Shown here: piece by piece, positions 8,763 to 16,498 of the stretch
Numbering within the stretch: the stretch's first letter is position 1
How the letters are laid out: each line of letters starts with the position of its first letter
Source of the DNA: Amphibacillus sp. MSJ-3
GTDB lineage: Bacteria > Bacillota > Bacilli > Bacillales > Amphibacillaceae
Assembly: GCF_018919165.1 (NCBI RefSeq)
Contig: NZ_JAHLQM010000006.1
Coordinates: 1 to 64,000, forward strand
Length of the DNA: 64,000 nucleotides
Direction: 5' to 3'
Translations under genes and position numbers: made by a program
The notes under the pieces: model-generated
The model's input: only the letters and a program-made list of their open reading frames with translations
What the model was told of the DNA's origin: nothing
Databases searched by the model: none

Positions 8763-9137
8763 ATGAAAAGTTTACATACTTGTATACGTGTCAAAAACTT
8801 AGACAAATCGCTTGAGTTTTACAAAGATGCTTTCGGCTATAAGGAATCTCGTCGTCGTGATTTTCCAGATGCTAAATTTACTTTAGTTTATTTAACCTTA
8901 CCAGGTGAAGAATATGAACTGGAACTAACCTATAATTATGATCAAGAAAAACCTTATGACTTAGGAAATGGTTATGGACATATTGCACTTGGTGTAGATG
9001 ATTTAGAAGGAAAACATAAAGAACTCTCAGATAAAGGCTATCAAGTAACAAAATTGACAGGTCTAACAGAAGGAGAGCCAACTTATTTCTTCGTCATCGA
9101 TCCAGACGGTTATAAAATTGAAATTATAAGACTATAG
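8763..9137 (+). CDS. VOC-family metalloprotein, glyoxalase I-like
   Basis: The 124-residue protein has two beta-alpha-beta-beta-beta modules. Candidate metal ligands are at the family positions: His5 (MKSLH), Glu in EYELELTY near 56, His in GYGHIALGV near 75 and the Glu in YKIEII near the end. This is the full H-E-H-E set of nickel or zinc glyoxalase I (GloA). The thiol cofactor in bacilli is uncertain, since glutathione is usually absent, so the substrate could be a bacillithiol adduct. TATACT upstream at about 8727-8732 and a GGGAGGA ribosome site support an independent gene. Confidence 0.8.
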   Translation: MKSLHTCIRVKNLDKSLEFYKDAFGYKESRRRDFPDAKFTLVYLTLPGEEYELELTYNYDQEKPYDLGNGYGHIALGVDDLEGKHKELSDKGYQVTKLTGLTEGEPTYFFVIDPDGYKIEIIRL

Positions 9138-9142
9138 GCATC

Positions 9143-9177
9143 AAAAACTAGCACATGATAAATTTGTGCTAGTTTTT
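9143..9177 (+). terminator. Terminator of the glyoxalase-like gene
   Basis: A perfect 13-bp stem AAAAACTAGCACA (9143-9155)/TGTGCTAGTTTTT (9165-9177) ends in the T-run. From here to 9450 I see no gene or clear structure. Confidence 0.85.
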
Positions 9178-9202
9178 GTATTTTATTAAAAGATTTATAT
9201 TC

Positions 9203-9236
<34 letters not shown>

Positions 9237-9450
9237 ATTTTACTTTTACAAATTATCTTTTTTCATTCAATCGTATCCAGAATTGGAATGAATGTTCGTG
9301 TATCCGTTGTGTTCGGGCTTTTATGAGCTAGCCGCATCATCCAAACACTAGCTTTATGTGTAGATTATTGTGTCAATACTTTAATTTTACCCACCAGAGT
9401 ATAAATTACGGAGTGACTCCTCAAAAACATTTAAGATATGATAATAGAAA

Positions 9451-9480
9451 AAAGAAATCCAGTATCAACTGAATTTCTTT
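9451..9480 (-). terminator. Terminator of the deoxyribosyltransferase gene
   Basis: AAAGAAATCCAGT (9451-9463) pairs with ACTGAATTTCTTT (9468-9480), one mismatch; on the minus strand it runs into TTTCTTTTTTC. Confidence 0.75.
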
Positions 9481-9512
9481 TTCACTTTATCTGAGTTTTG
9501 TCCCAGCCTCTT

Positions 9513-9995
9513 TTAATCTAGGAAATCTGCAATGGCTTTAGACAAGTCTTCTATTTCAGAAAAGATTCCTCCGCCAGACTTCTTAATTAATCCGATCACG
9601 AACAGATTTCTATAAGCAAATTGATTTTCTGTTCCGTCGGCGATCAAGGCAGATATTTTCTTTCGATTTTCTCTACCTTGTTGTCTAACGTCAGAGTATA
9701 AAGCAAAGATCGGTTTTCCTGTCGTAGCAAACATGCCAAGCTCGGCGGCCACGCCACTATCAATCTCGACACCATCAATAACAGCGATTAAAAAATCACT
9801 TGCCATTAACTCTTTTTTATCAGCTTCAAAAATCATTAGCGAATCCGCAAAAGCATCTTTATTATTTATGTCATCATTCTCTTGTGGCACATAAAGCTTG
9901 ATATCCTTAAAGTCTCTTCGAATCTGCTCGGAAATTAAATCATTAACGATTCGGTCTCCTATAGTAAATAATCCGTTTGCTAAATACCCTTTCAT
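9513..9995 (-). CDS. Nucleoside 2-deoxyribosyltransferase
   Basis: The 160-residue soluble enzyme belongs to the family that swaps bases between 2'-deoxyribonucleosides, a purine/pyrimidine salvage step. It opens with MKGYLANGLF, the substrate loop region, and carries DGVEIDSGVAAELGMF near residue 82, where the Glu of AAELG is the expected nucleophile. Length fits the family. A GGAGGAGA ribosome site precedes the ATG. It stands alone on the minus strand behind an unusual interleaved repeat (10086-10140). Confidence 0.88.
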   Translation of the reverse strand: MKGYLANGLFTIGDRIVNDLISEQIRRDFKDIKLYVPQENDDINNKDAFADSLMIFEADKKELMASDFLIAVIDGVEIDSGVAAELGMFATTGKPIFALYSDVRQQGRENRKKISALIADGTENQFAYRNLFVIGLIKKSGGGIFSEIEDLSKAIADFLD

Positions 9996-10085
9996 GAAAT
10001 CTCCTCCAAATTTCGTACTCAGTGCGCCTTATTAATTAATAAACCATTAATATAAGCCATATCTGACGTCAAAAGATTAAGCATC

Positions 10086-10140
10086 AAATAATGAACGGAT
10101 CATCCTCTACCGATAAAATTTGTTCATTATTTATCGGTAG
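10086..10140 (-). repeat. Two interleaved inverted repeats with pseudoknot geometry
   Basis: On the minus strand CTACCGATAAA (10140-10130) pairs with TTTATCGGTAG (10117-10107). The TAATGAAC in the loop can pair with downstream GTTCATTA (part of 10096-10086). The second repeat, AAATAATGAAC (10086-10096)/GTTCATTATTT (10122-10132), shares three bases with the first, so the stems are interleaved as in an H-type pseudoknot. It lies between the antiporter stop and the deoxyribosyltransferase start. It may simply terminate the antiporter transcript, but neither strand has a good T-run. Confidence 0.5.
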
Positions 10141-10187
10141 ATTTATCCTTTAAAAGCGTATTTGGTAATATTAACATATTCTACTTC

Positions 10188-11498
10188 TTATAAAATGAGT
10201 GCTGCCAATATCCCAAAAATAAATAGCGGAATATTATAGTGTAAAAATGTAGGAACACAGGTATCCAATATGTGGTCGTGTCTTCCATCCGCATTTAATC
10301 CTGCTGTTGGGCCTAACGTACTATCAGATGCAGGCGAGCCCGCATCACCTAAAGCACCCGCTGTCCCAATTAGCGCCGCAGTTGCTAATGGCGATAAGCC
10401 AGCAGCTGCACAAATCGGCACATATAGTGTTGCTATGATCGGAATTGTTCCAAAAGAAGTACCGATGCCCATCGTAATAAATAAACCAACCAATAATAAT
10501 GTAGTCGCAATTATAATCGGTGAAGTCCCTATCATAGATGTTGTTTGTTCAACCAAATGTTTAATATCTCCTGTTTCTTGTAAAACGGTCGCGTATCCGG
10601 AAGCAACTAACATAACGAAAGCGATCATCCCCATCATATTAATTCCTTTTTGAACAATATGATCATTTTGATCCATTTTTACCACTCCAGTAATGAATAA
10701 AATGGTGATCCCAGCCATTGCCCCCAAAATAAGTGACTCAGTGATAATTTGCGTGAATAATGCAATAACAATCGCAAGAATTGTCATCCATTGATGAAAT
10801 CCCCACTTTTCTCCTTGGATTTGTGTCATTCCTAAGTCGACTTCTGACACTCCTCCTTTCTCAGGTAGATGATCCTTACGATAAGTAATAAATACAGCTA
10901 TTAATAGACCAACGACCATTCCTGCCCCGGGTATCAACATAGCCATTGTTACTTCATTTAAGCTAATGGGCATATTGTTGACTACCATTTCGTCACGAAT
11001 AATCCTTTGGAATATTAATCCGTATCCAACAGGAATCGTCATATAAGGCGCTTTAAGTCCAAAAGTTAATGCGGCTGCTACGGCACGTCTATCTAATTTT
11101 AATTGATTAAATAGGGTAAGTAATGGTGGAATCAATATCGGAATAAAAGCAATATGTACAGGTATTATATTTTGCGACAAACAGGAAATACCAGCAATTG
11201 TTAAGACAAGTGCTGTTCTCTTCCCTTTAAAAACAGTCAACATCTTATTAACCAGCGTGGTTGTGATTCCCGATAAACCAATCATCACTGCAAAGATGCC
11301 GAGTAGAATATAACTTAATGCTGTGTTTGCTTGTCCACCCATGCCTGATACCATCAAATCTACTGTTTCTACTAAATCCATGCCAGACACTAAACCAGCT
11401 GTTAATGATGCGAGAATAATTGCAAACAAAACATTTACTCGCAATAAACTCACGATGACCATGACGATAACACTAACTAAAACTGCATTTGTAAGCAT
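10188..11498 (-). CDS. Na+/H+ antiporter family membrane protein (YuiF/NhaC-like)
   Basis: The 436-residue protein is very hydrophobic with about 11-12 membrane helices and conserved polar helix breaks (GIGTSFGTIPI near residue 340, GALGDAGSPASDSTLGPTAG near 385). It resembles the YuiF branch of the NhaC/ArsB-type transporter superfamily. Members are annotated either as sodium/proton antiporters or amino-acid carriers, so the substrate is open. It begins with a good GAGGGGG ribosome site. The 221 bp between its start and the next gene (11499-11719) contains only its promoter region and a weak 5-bp hairpin near 11640-11660. Confidence 0.78.
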   Translation of the reverse strand: MLTNAVLVSVIVMVIVSLLRVNVLFAIILASLTAGLVSGMDLVETVDLMVSGMGGQANTALSYILLGIFAVMIGLSGITTTLVNKMLTVFKGKRTALVLTIAGISCLSQNIIPVHIAFIPILIPPLLTLFNQLKLDRRAVAAALTFGLKAPYMTIPVGYGLIFQRIIRDEMVVNNMPISLNEVTMAMLIPGAGMVVGLLIAVFITYRKDHLPEKGGVSEVDLGMTQIQGEKWGFHQWMTILAIVIALFTQIITESLILGAMAGITILFITGVVKMDQNDHIVQKGINMMGMIAFVMLVASGYATVLQETGDIKHLVEQTTSMIGTSPIIIATTLLLVGLFITMGIGTSFGTIPIIATLYVPICAAAGLSPLATAALIGTAGALGDAGSPASDSTLGPTAGLNADGRHDHILDTCVPTFLHYNIPLFIFGILAALIL

Positions 11499-11719
11499 TC
11501 GATTTCCCCCTCTATTTTCACATATGCAACATTATATCATCTATTTTCATAATTTTCCGATAAACATCTTACTTTTTTAAAGAAATACCAATAATCGATG
11601 ATATCACAGCAATTTTATAAGGGGATAATCTTAGAAAACTTAGGGAACCACAAGTCCCTTAGTGAGGATAGTCTATTTCTTTACGTTTGCTTTTTCTATT
11701 CGAATATCATTAATAGAAA

Positions 11720-12322
11720 TCAATCAATTTCTTCTAAAACTTGCATCATTTGTTCATATGTCAAGGGTCCAGAAGTTTTGAATCGGATGATCCCTTCTGA
11801 ATCAATCATAAATGAAGTAGGGATTGGTTGAATGGCATAAATCATTGCTACTTCAATCGCTTCATCTAGTAGAATAGGGAAAGTTAAGTCATATTTATCT
11901 ACAAATTCCTGAACTTCATTTATATCCGCTTCTGTATCCGTTAAATTTATTGCCAGGATTTCAACATCTGTATTTTGATAAAACTTTTCCATATCAGGCA
12001 TTTCAGCACGACACGGCGGACACCAAGTTGCCCAAAAGTTCAGCATAAGGGGTTGACCGCGATAATCTGATAATGAAACTTCATCACCGCTCAATGTCGT
12101 TAATACAAAGTCTGGTGCAAGCTGTCCAATTTCCAAACCAATTGTATTTTCTCCAGCATCCTCTACCCGGCCATCTTCCTCGCGCCCTTCCTTAATTTCT
12201 GCTTTTTCTGTGTCTTCTTCAAGACTCTGATGCTTAGACTCATCACTTGTTGAAGTGAAAAAATCATATATTGTCCAGCTAAACATCCCCAATAAAATAA
12301 GGGATAGAACTACTTTTTTCAT
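11720..12322 (-). CDS. Membrane-anchored TlpA/ResA-like thiol-disulfide oxidoreductase
   Basis: The 200-residue protein has an N-terminal signal anchor (residues 4-22), an acidic linker of about 35 residues rich in Glu and Asp, and a thioredoxin-fold domain from about residue 62 with WCPPC (Cys101, Cys104). Cis-Pro lies in IQPIPTSFMID. It should act outside the membrane as a reductant, fed by CcdA encoded just upstream. The ATG at 12322 has AGGAGG 8 bp before it; a start 12 codons further upstream has none. Client proteins are unknown: no cytochrome c genes are nearby. Confidence 0.85.
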   Translation of the reverse strand: MKKVVLSLILLGMFSWTIYDFFTSTSDESKHQSLEEDTEKAEIKEGREEDGRVEDAGENTIGLEIGQLAPDFVLTTLSGDEVSLSDYRGQPLMLNFWATWCPPCRAEMPDMEKFYQNTDVEILAINLTDTEADINEVQEFVDKYDLTFPILLDEAIEVAMIYAIQPIPTSFMIDSEGIIRFKTSGPLTYEQMMQVLEEID

Positions 12323-12511
12323 TAGAGTACCTCCTCCCATCTCATTATCTTTTATCACGGCGCAACCATCCCGTCCGTAAAACTCCCAGCTGGTAAATTA
12401 AAATCATTCAAGCACTGATTAAAGTTTCATCGTTCAAAGTCGGGAGCAAACAAGCATCCTGATTATGACCATATGGAGCGATAACTTTTTCATTGCTTAG
12501 TCCTCTAGCTA

Positions 12512-13270
12512 TTATCCTAATCGTGATAACCAAGTATCTTCTACTAAATCAAGTAAAAACGTTGATATACTTGGCATTAAACCAAAAAATAAGATGAGCC
12601 CCATCACCACCATTAAGAAACCGCCAACTTTTATGATTCGCTCACTATGTTTGGTAAGCCATCTTGTTGATCCAAGGAAAAAAGTTAAGATTATAAATGG
12701 GAAAGCAAAACCGATAACATAAAAAGTTGTATAAAGCATACCCTGACCAGGATTTGTAGTTGCAAGTAAAAAGATTGAACCAAAAATTGGCCCTATACAA
12801 GGTGTCCAACCAGCGGCAAAACCTAATCCAACAAATAAGCTCCCTATAAACCCGGCTGGCTTTTTGCTATAGTTAATTCGTCTCTCCTTCATTAAAGCTG
12901 GTATGGTGATCCAGCCTGCAACAAATAAGCCCATAATTACGATAAAGATACCTGCAATTCTTTGGATCAATAACCCGGTCTCTCCAACTAATATTTTTTT
13001 AATCCATTGTCCTAGAACGGAAGCGCCCGCCCCTAGACTGATAAATACCAAAGATACACCCAGCAAGAAGAAAAACGAATGACTTAATAATTGACCGCGA
13101 ATTTTTATACTTTTATCCTTCTGTAAATCTTTCACACTAATTCCTGTAATATAAGACAAGTAGGCTGGAAATATAGGTAAAACACAAGGGGATAAAAAAG
13201 ATAGTGCACCTGCACCGAGAGCTAAAATAATTCCAGTCAACAACATTGTATCTGCTTCAATGAGGCCCAT
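12512..13270 (-). CDS. ccdA: CcdA-type transmembrane electron carrier
   Basis: The 252-residue protein has six predicted helices. The two redox cysteines sit in SPCVLPIFPAYLSY (helix 1, near residue 28) and GWTPCIGPIFGS (helix 4, near residue 155), the DsbD-beta/CcdA signature. It carries electrons from cytoplasmic thioredoxin to an extracytoplasmic thioredoxin-like partner, most simply the TlpA-like protein 189 bp downstream on the same strand. The AAAGGAAG ribosome site is about 11 bp from the chosen ATG, slightly far. The 189-bp gap to the TlpA gene holds no clear terminator. Confidence 0.88.
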   Translation of the reverse strand: MGLIEADTMLLTGIILALGAGALSFLSPCVLPIFPAYLSYITGISVKDLQKDKSIKIRGQLLSHSFFFLLGVSLVFISLGAGASVLGQWIKKILVGETGLLIQRIAGIFIVIMGLFVAGWITIPALMKERRINYSKKPAGFIGSLFVGLGFAAGWTPCIGPIFGSIFLLATTNPGQGMLYTTFYVIGFAFPFIILTFFLGSTRWLTKHSERIIKVGGFLMVVMGLILFFGLMPSISTFLLDLVEDTWLSRLG

Positions 13271-13599
13271 AATAGCATCCGCTTCCTTTCGCTAAATAAA
13301 ATGATAATCAATCGTTGAGAAGTTTTGATTCGATTGTGGGTAAGGTAGAAGATGGTCAGTAGAAAGAACGACAAGATAATATACCAAATGAATAGCTATT
13401 GTTTTCAATAAATCAATTGAATAAACTCATAAAATAATACTGTAGAAATGATAAAGGGACACCATACAACTTAAAGTTTATATTAAAAATAAAGAATACG
13501 GGAAATGCTTATCCTCCTCTTCTGCTTTAATCCATTTATAATGCGCTTAACTCTAAAATATGATTATATTTTAGAGTTAACGCTTTGATTGGTATGTCA
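13271..13599. other. Intergenic region upstream of ccdA with one strong palindrome
   Basis: No coding frame is convincing here. The only strong structure is a perfect 14-bp inverted repeat, TTAACTCTAAAATA (13547-13560) and TATTTTAGAGTTAA (13567-13580), 20 bp outside the IS3 element. It lacks a T-run on either strand. It may be an operator or the former end of the glutaredoxin unit. TTGAAA-type promoter elements for ccdA on the minus strand are weak. Confidence 0.5.
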
Positions 13600-13690
13600 A
13601 CACTAAACTGTACAATTTTTATAAGGTGTTGAGTTTTCAATATCGCTCATTTATTTTTAAATTCTAATTTAAACAGTATTAACTTTTTGT

Positions 13691-13798
13691 CACTTGACTT
13701 GGATCCTTTGCTCGTATGCGCTTAAGCCAAGAAGCCAGCTATTAATGATATCTGGCTCTACCAATCAGGCTCGCATACGGGCGTCTCCAAGTAAAGTG
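13691..13798 (-). repeat. Long nested stem-loop inside the IS3 element, after orfB
   Basis: Three nested pairings align: CACTTGACTTGGA (13691-13703) with TCCAAGTAAAGTG (13786-13798), one mismatch; CGTATGCG (13713-13720) with CGCATACG (13772-13779); AGCCAG (13733-13738) with CTGGCT (13752-13757). Together they form an extended hairpin of about 108 nt downstream of orfB. There is no T-run, so simple termination is unlikely. Confidence 0.6.
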
Positions 13799-13816
13799 CA
13801 CGTCATTTTAAGATAC

Positions 13817-14647
13817 TTAAAATTTCGCTTTTAATTGCTTGTATTCCTTGGGTGTTAGGTAACCTAATGAGCCGTGAATCCGAATGTTGTTGTACCAATT
13901 TACATAATCGAATAAGGCTAAATCCAATTCTGACTGTGTTTCAAAATGTTCACCCAATATGAATTCAGTCTTGAGTGTCTTAAACGTTGATTCAGCTACA
14001 GCGTTGTCATACGGCGTACCTTTTGCGCTTAATGAGCGATCAATATCGAAAGCCTCAAGGGCCTGGTCAATACTTTTATTCTTAAACTCGCTTCCGCGAT
14101 CTGTATGAAATAATTTGAGACGATTTAGATTATATTTTACGGATGCAAATGCTTGTGTAACCAATTCTGCCGTCTTGTGAGGACCAGCACTATAACCGAT
14201 AATCTCACGGTTAAATAAATCAATGAGTACACAAATGTAATGCCAGCGTTGCCCGACTCTTACATAAGTCAGATCACTCACTACGACTTCTAATTCGTCC
14301 TTTTGGTTAAATTCACGATTCAATGTGTTGCTTATCTTTTCTTCATTAACAGTTGATTTCATCGGTTTATACTGGGCAATTGTATACTTTGATACAAGAC
14401 CCTGTTCTTTCATAATTCGGCCAATGCGCCGTCTTGAAACAATAAATCCTAAATGCTTTAATTCTTCTTTTATTTTTCTTTGTCCATAAATACGGCGACT
14501 ATCCTTATATATTTTAATGATTAATTTTGTGATTTCTTCATCTTGATGATCACGTTTTTTTGCTTCATAATAAAAAGTGCTTCGTGGGACCTGTAGCAAT
14601 TTACACATCGCTGATACCGAATATTTGTGACGGTTGTTTCTTATCAC
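13817..14647 (-). CDS. IS3-family transposase OrfB (DDE integrase domain)
   Basis: The 276-residue catalytic part has an HTH_21-type start (SVSAMCKLLQVPRSTFYYE), then an rve integrase core. The acidic triad is visible: Asp in VVSDLTYVRVG, Asp in LFHTDRGSEF and Glu in NAVAESTFKTLKTE. It ends with the usual HGSLGYLTPKEYK. It begins with GTG two bases after the orfA stop, so it is made by reinitiation or by frameshifting from orfA. It looks intact. Confidence 0.9.
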   Translation of the reverse strand: MIRNNRHKYSVSAMCKLLQVPRSTFYYEAKKRDHQDEEITKLIIKIYKDSRRIYGQRKIKEELKHLGFIVSRRRIGRIMKEQGLVSKYTIAQYKPMKSTVNEEKISNTLNREFNQKDELEVVVSDLTYVRVGQRWHYICVLIDLFNREIIGYSAGPHKTAELVTQAFASVKYNLNRLKLFHTDRGSEFKNKSIDQALEAFDIDRSLSAKGTPYDNAVAESTFKTLKTEFILGEHFETQSELDLALFDYVNWYNNIRIHGSLGYLTPKEYKQLKAKF

Positions 14648-14649
14648 AT

Positions 14650-14934
14650 TTATTTTCGTCCCATGATCAGCGCCGCTTGCTTTAAAATATCATTTTCCAT
14701 TGCCAGTTGTTGATTCTGTTTCCTAAGACGAATGAGCTCTTCTTGTTCCGGCGTACGGTTATCCTTCTCTTCAAATGAACCACTTTCCCTATGTTGGCGT
14801 ACCCATTTGTCAAAAGCAGATGCCGTAAGGTCGTATTCTTTAATGATCTCAGCTCTTGGCTTTCCTGATAAATAAAGTTGAACGATTTGCTCTTTAAATG
14901 TTTTAGAAAATGTTCGTCGTTGTCTTCTTGTCAT
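14650..14934 (-). CDS. IS3-family transposase OrfA (helix-turn-helix)
   Basis: The 94-residue protein has an HTH_Tnp_1 domain (residues 5-55, including YDLTASAFDKWVRQH) followed by a leucine-zipper-like coiled coil (EEELIRLRKQNQQLAMEND region). It would bind the element ends and fuse to OrfB. AAGGAGAC precedes the ATG. The stop abuts orfB. Confidence 0.9.
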   Translation of the reverse strand: MTRRQRRTFSKTFKEQIVQLYLSGKPRAEIIKEYDLTASAFDKWVRQHRESGSFEEKDNRTPEQEELIRLRKQNQQLAMENDILKQAALIMGRK

Positions 14935-15048
14935 AATTTTGTCTCCTTAGAGCGATTAGTGACTTCATCTTAACTGACCTTATACGATCTGTCCAACTTA
15001 GTGTAACCTATCCAGATCGAATATTTAGTGAAGGGATCGGATTGTTTT

Positions 15049-15279
15049 CTATTTTAATAATTGTAGAATCTTTTCTGGATCAAATCCTAATACCCATTCA
15101 CCATTTACTTCTGTTTGAGGAACTCCCATTTGGCCTGTTGTCTTTATTAAACGTTTGGCAGCAACCGGATCCTTTTGAACATTTATTTCACTATAAGTCA
15201 GTTCCTTTTCATCTAAAAAATTTTTCACCATACTACAATATGGACATGTATCAGTTGTATAGACTGTGACTTTATTCAT
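15049..15279 (-). CDS. Glutaredoxin-family protein
   Basis: The 76-residue thioredoxin-fold protein has a CPYC active site (Cys12-Cys15) and cis-Pro in MGVPQTEV. It resembles NrdH/glutaredoxin-like proteins of Firmicutes. No ribonucleotide reductase is near. The same-strand genes beyond the IS3 element encode CcdA and a TlpA-like protein, so a shared thiol-redox role is plausible. Its promoter contains a perfect palindrome (15350-15373). The IS3 end is only 45 bp past its stop codon. Confidence 0.87.
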   Translation of the reverse strand: MNKVTVYTTDTCPYCSMVKNFLDEKELTYSEINVQKDPVAAKRLIKTTGQMGVPQTEVNGEWVLGFDPEKILQLLK

Positions 15280-15348
15280 TTAAATACTCCTCTACTTTTT
15301 TAAAATAAGAATTATAAGTTGATTTCTTTATAAAATTTATTACAAATA

Positions 15349-15377
15349 ACAATATACCTTATTGGGTATATTGTCAA
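15349..15377 (-). promoter_or_regulatory. Glutaredoxin promoter with a palindromic operator in its spacer
   Basis: On the minus strand TTGACA (15377-15372) and TATTGT (15354-15349) are 17 bp apart. The 24-bp palindrome CAATATACC-N6-GGTATATTG (15350-15373) fills the spacer and both hexamer edges. The ATACC/GGTAT core resembles operators of CsoR/CstR/RcnR-family repressors. The repressor gene is not in this window. Confidence 0.65.
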
Positions 15378-15389
15378 TCATTAAGTTTC

Positions 15390-15532
15390 CATTAAAAACT
15401 TAACTCTTTTTATATACGGGATGATGAGATTTCTGATAATAAAAAAGATCCCAATTAAGAAAGAGTTTAATTGGGATCTTATACAAAAACATTTATTATA
15501 TTTACAATTACTTCAGAGTTCCACTTGGCTCA
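15390..15532 (-). repeat. Direct repeat, copy 1: terminator and 3' end of the degraded gene copy
   Basis: About 143 bp here match 16356-16498 with few differences. Both copies contain the 14-bp terminator stem AAGATCCCAATTAA/TTAATTGGGATCTT (here 15445-15480) and the last codons of the unknown-function gene. This is the 3' part of a tandem duplication. Confidence 0.85.
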
Positions 15533-16210
15533 GGAATTACCCCATCTTCACAAGAAGCTCCGAAGAATAATTCATTTATAAACCGTTCGCTTTATATGAG
15601 TTAAGTGAATTTTTACACGCATGACGATCTCTATAATGATTAGATCTTATTTTCCTTAGTATTTCTTTTACTGGATATAATATAAAAGAGAAACCTAAAA
15701 CAAAAACATATTAGAAAAAAATATAGCATGGAATAATTACTTTTATTTTGGAAACTAATGATTGTATCATCATTAAACATAGAATATATTATAAAGAAAA
15801 AAAATACTAATCCAATACTAGCTAAACCTTCAATTAGTGCTTCTATTAGCTTATTTAATATATTTCCCATAAATTATTCCTCCAATTTTCATGTACTTTA
15901 ACTAGTCAATAAAAACATCAAGTTCATCTTCTTTAAAATCAAACATAATACTTTTTCCTTTTCCATTTGTGACTTTTCATGAATCTTAAGTTTCTTCAAT
16001 TTGTTCTTGCGCTGTTCGGCAAGTAAATGTTACTTTCTTTTTTATCTTGTAAAATAACTTACTTTAAGGATTTAGCAACATCACGATCTTTCAGGGTGAT
16101 AAAATTTCCAATAGGGTCAGGGTAAGCGAATTTTTTAATCTCATCATCAAAATCAATGGTGATAAAAGATTCGTCATGATTGAAAATACTTCCTCGTTAA
16201 TTAAATTCAC
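15493..16210 (-). pseudogene. Degraded duplicate of the unknown-function gene at 16467-17309
   Basis: The start region (about 15985-16210) matches the N-terminal half of the intact gene, including its GTG start and ribosome site. It has deletions in the coiled-coil part and near residue 15 that break the frame. The last part (15493-15590) matches two separated C-terminal pieces joined by a deletion. The middle is replaced by unrelated sequence holding a small membrane-protein gene. This is a non-functional tandem copy. Confidence 0.8.
15640..15870 (-). CDS. Small two-helix membrane protein, unknown function
   Basis: The 76-residue protein has two predicted membrane segments (about residues 15-34 and 47-65) and a basic tail. 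A GGAGG ribosome site precedes the ATG, which supports a real gene. It lies inside the degraded duplicate and does not occur in the intact copy, so it was inserted or exchanged there. I do not recognise a family. A toxin-like or immunity role cannot be claimed from sequence alone. Confidence 0.5.
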   Translation of the reverse strand: MGNILNKLIEALIEGLASIGLVFFFFIIYSMFNDDTIISFQNKSNYSMLYFFLICFCFRFLFYIISSKRNTKENKI

Positions 16211-16355
16211 TAACCCCCCTCTCCTTAATCCACCATACTATTAAAAAAGTCGCATACAAATTTTGCCTCTAAGGAAGTTGGTATAACCACCAAATATTAC
16301 TTGATTAAGAATATAAATACATTTTATCATGTATTATAAAAGTTGTAAATTTGGT

Positions 16356-16498
16356 CATTAAAAAACTTAATTCTTTATATACGGGATGATGAGATTTCTG
16401 ATAATAAAAAAGATCCCAATTAAGAAAGAGTTTAATTGGGATCTTATACAAAAATATTTATTATATTTACAATTGCTTCAGAGCTCCACTTGGCTCAG
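16356..16498 (-). repeat. Direct repeat, copy 2: terminator and 3' end of the intact gene
   Basis: Partner of 15390-15532. The matching block covers the terminator and the final 30 or so bases of the gene at 16467-17309. Confidence 0.85.
16410..16445 (-). terminator. Terminator of the unknown-function gene
   Basis: A perfect 14-bp stem AAGATCCCAATTAA (16410-16423)/TTAATTGGGATCTT (16432-16445) lies just past the stop; the minus strand continues with TTTTTTATTA. Confidence 0.88.

Larger units (their letters stand above)
13600..15004 (-). mobile_element. IS3-family insertion sequence, about 1.4 kb
   Basis: The element encodes the overlapping orfA/orfB pair on the minus strand. Imperfect terminal inverted repeats are visible: ACACTAAACTGTACA at 13600 and, in reverse complement at the other end, ACACTAAGTTGGACA ending at 15004. 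About 20 of 28 positions match, including a shared TATAAGGT. Exact termini are uncertain by a few bases, and no clean target duplication was found. It sits between the glutaredoxin gene and ccdA. Confidence 0.8.

Noticed and set aside
11598-11831. Plus-strand open frame across the end of the TlpA-like gene
   Set aside because: No ribosome site; it overlaps a certain gene on the other strand and has no recognisable features.
14647-14653. Programmed -1 frameshift signal between orfA and orfB
   Set aside because: The junction has only a short A-run and orfB has its own GTG start, so a specific slippery site is not claimed.
15640-15870. Toxin of a toxin-antitoxin pair
   Set aside because: Small membrane protein, but no partner gene and no recognised family, so no such function is assigned.
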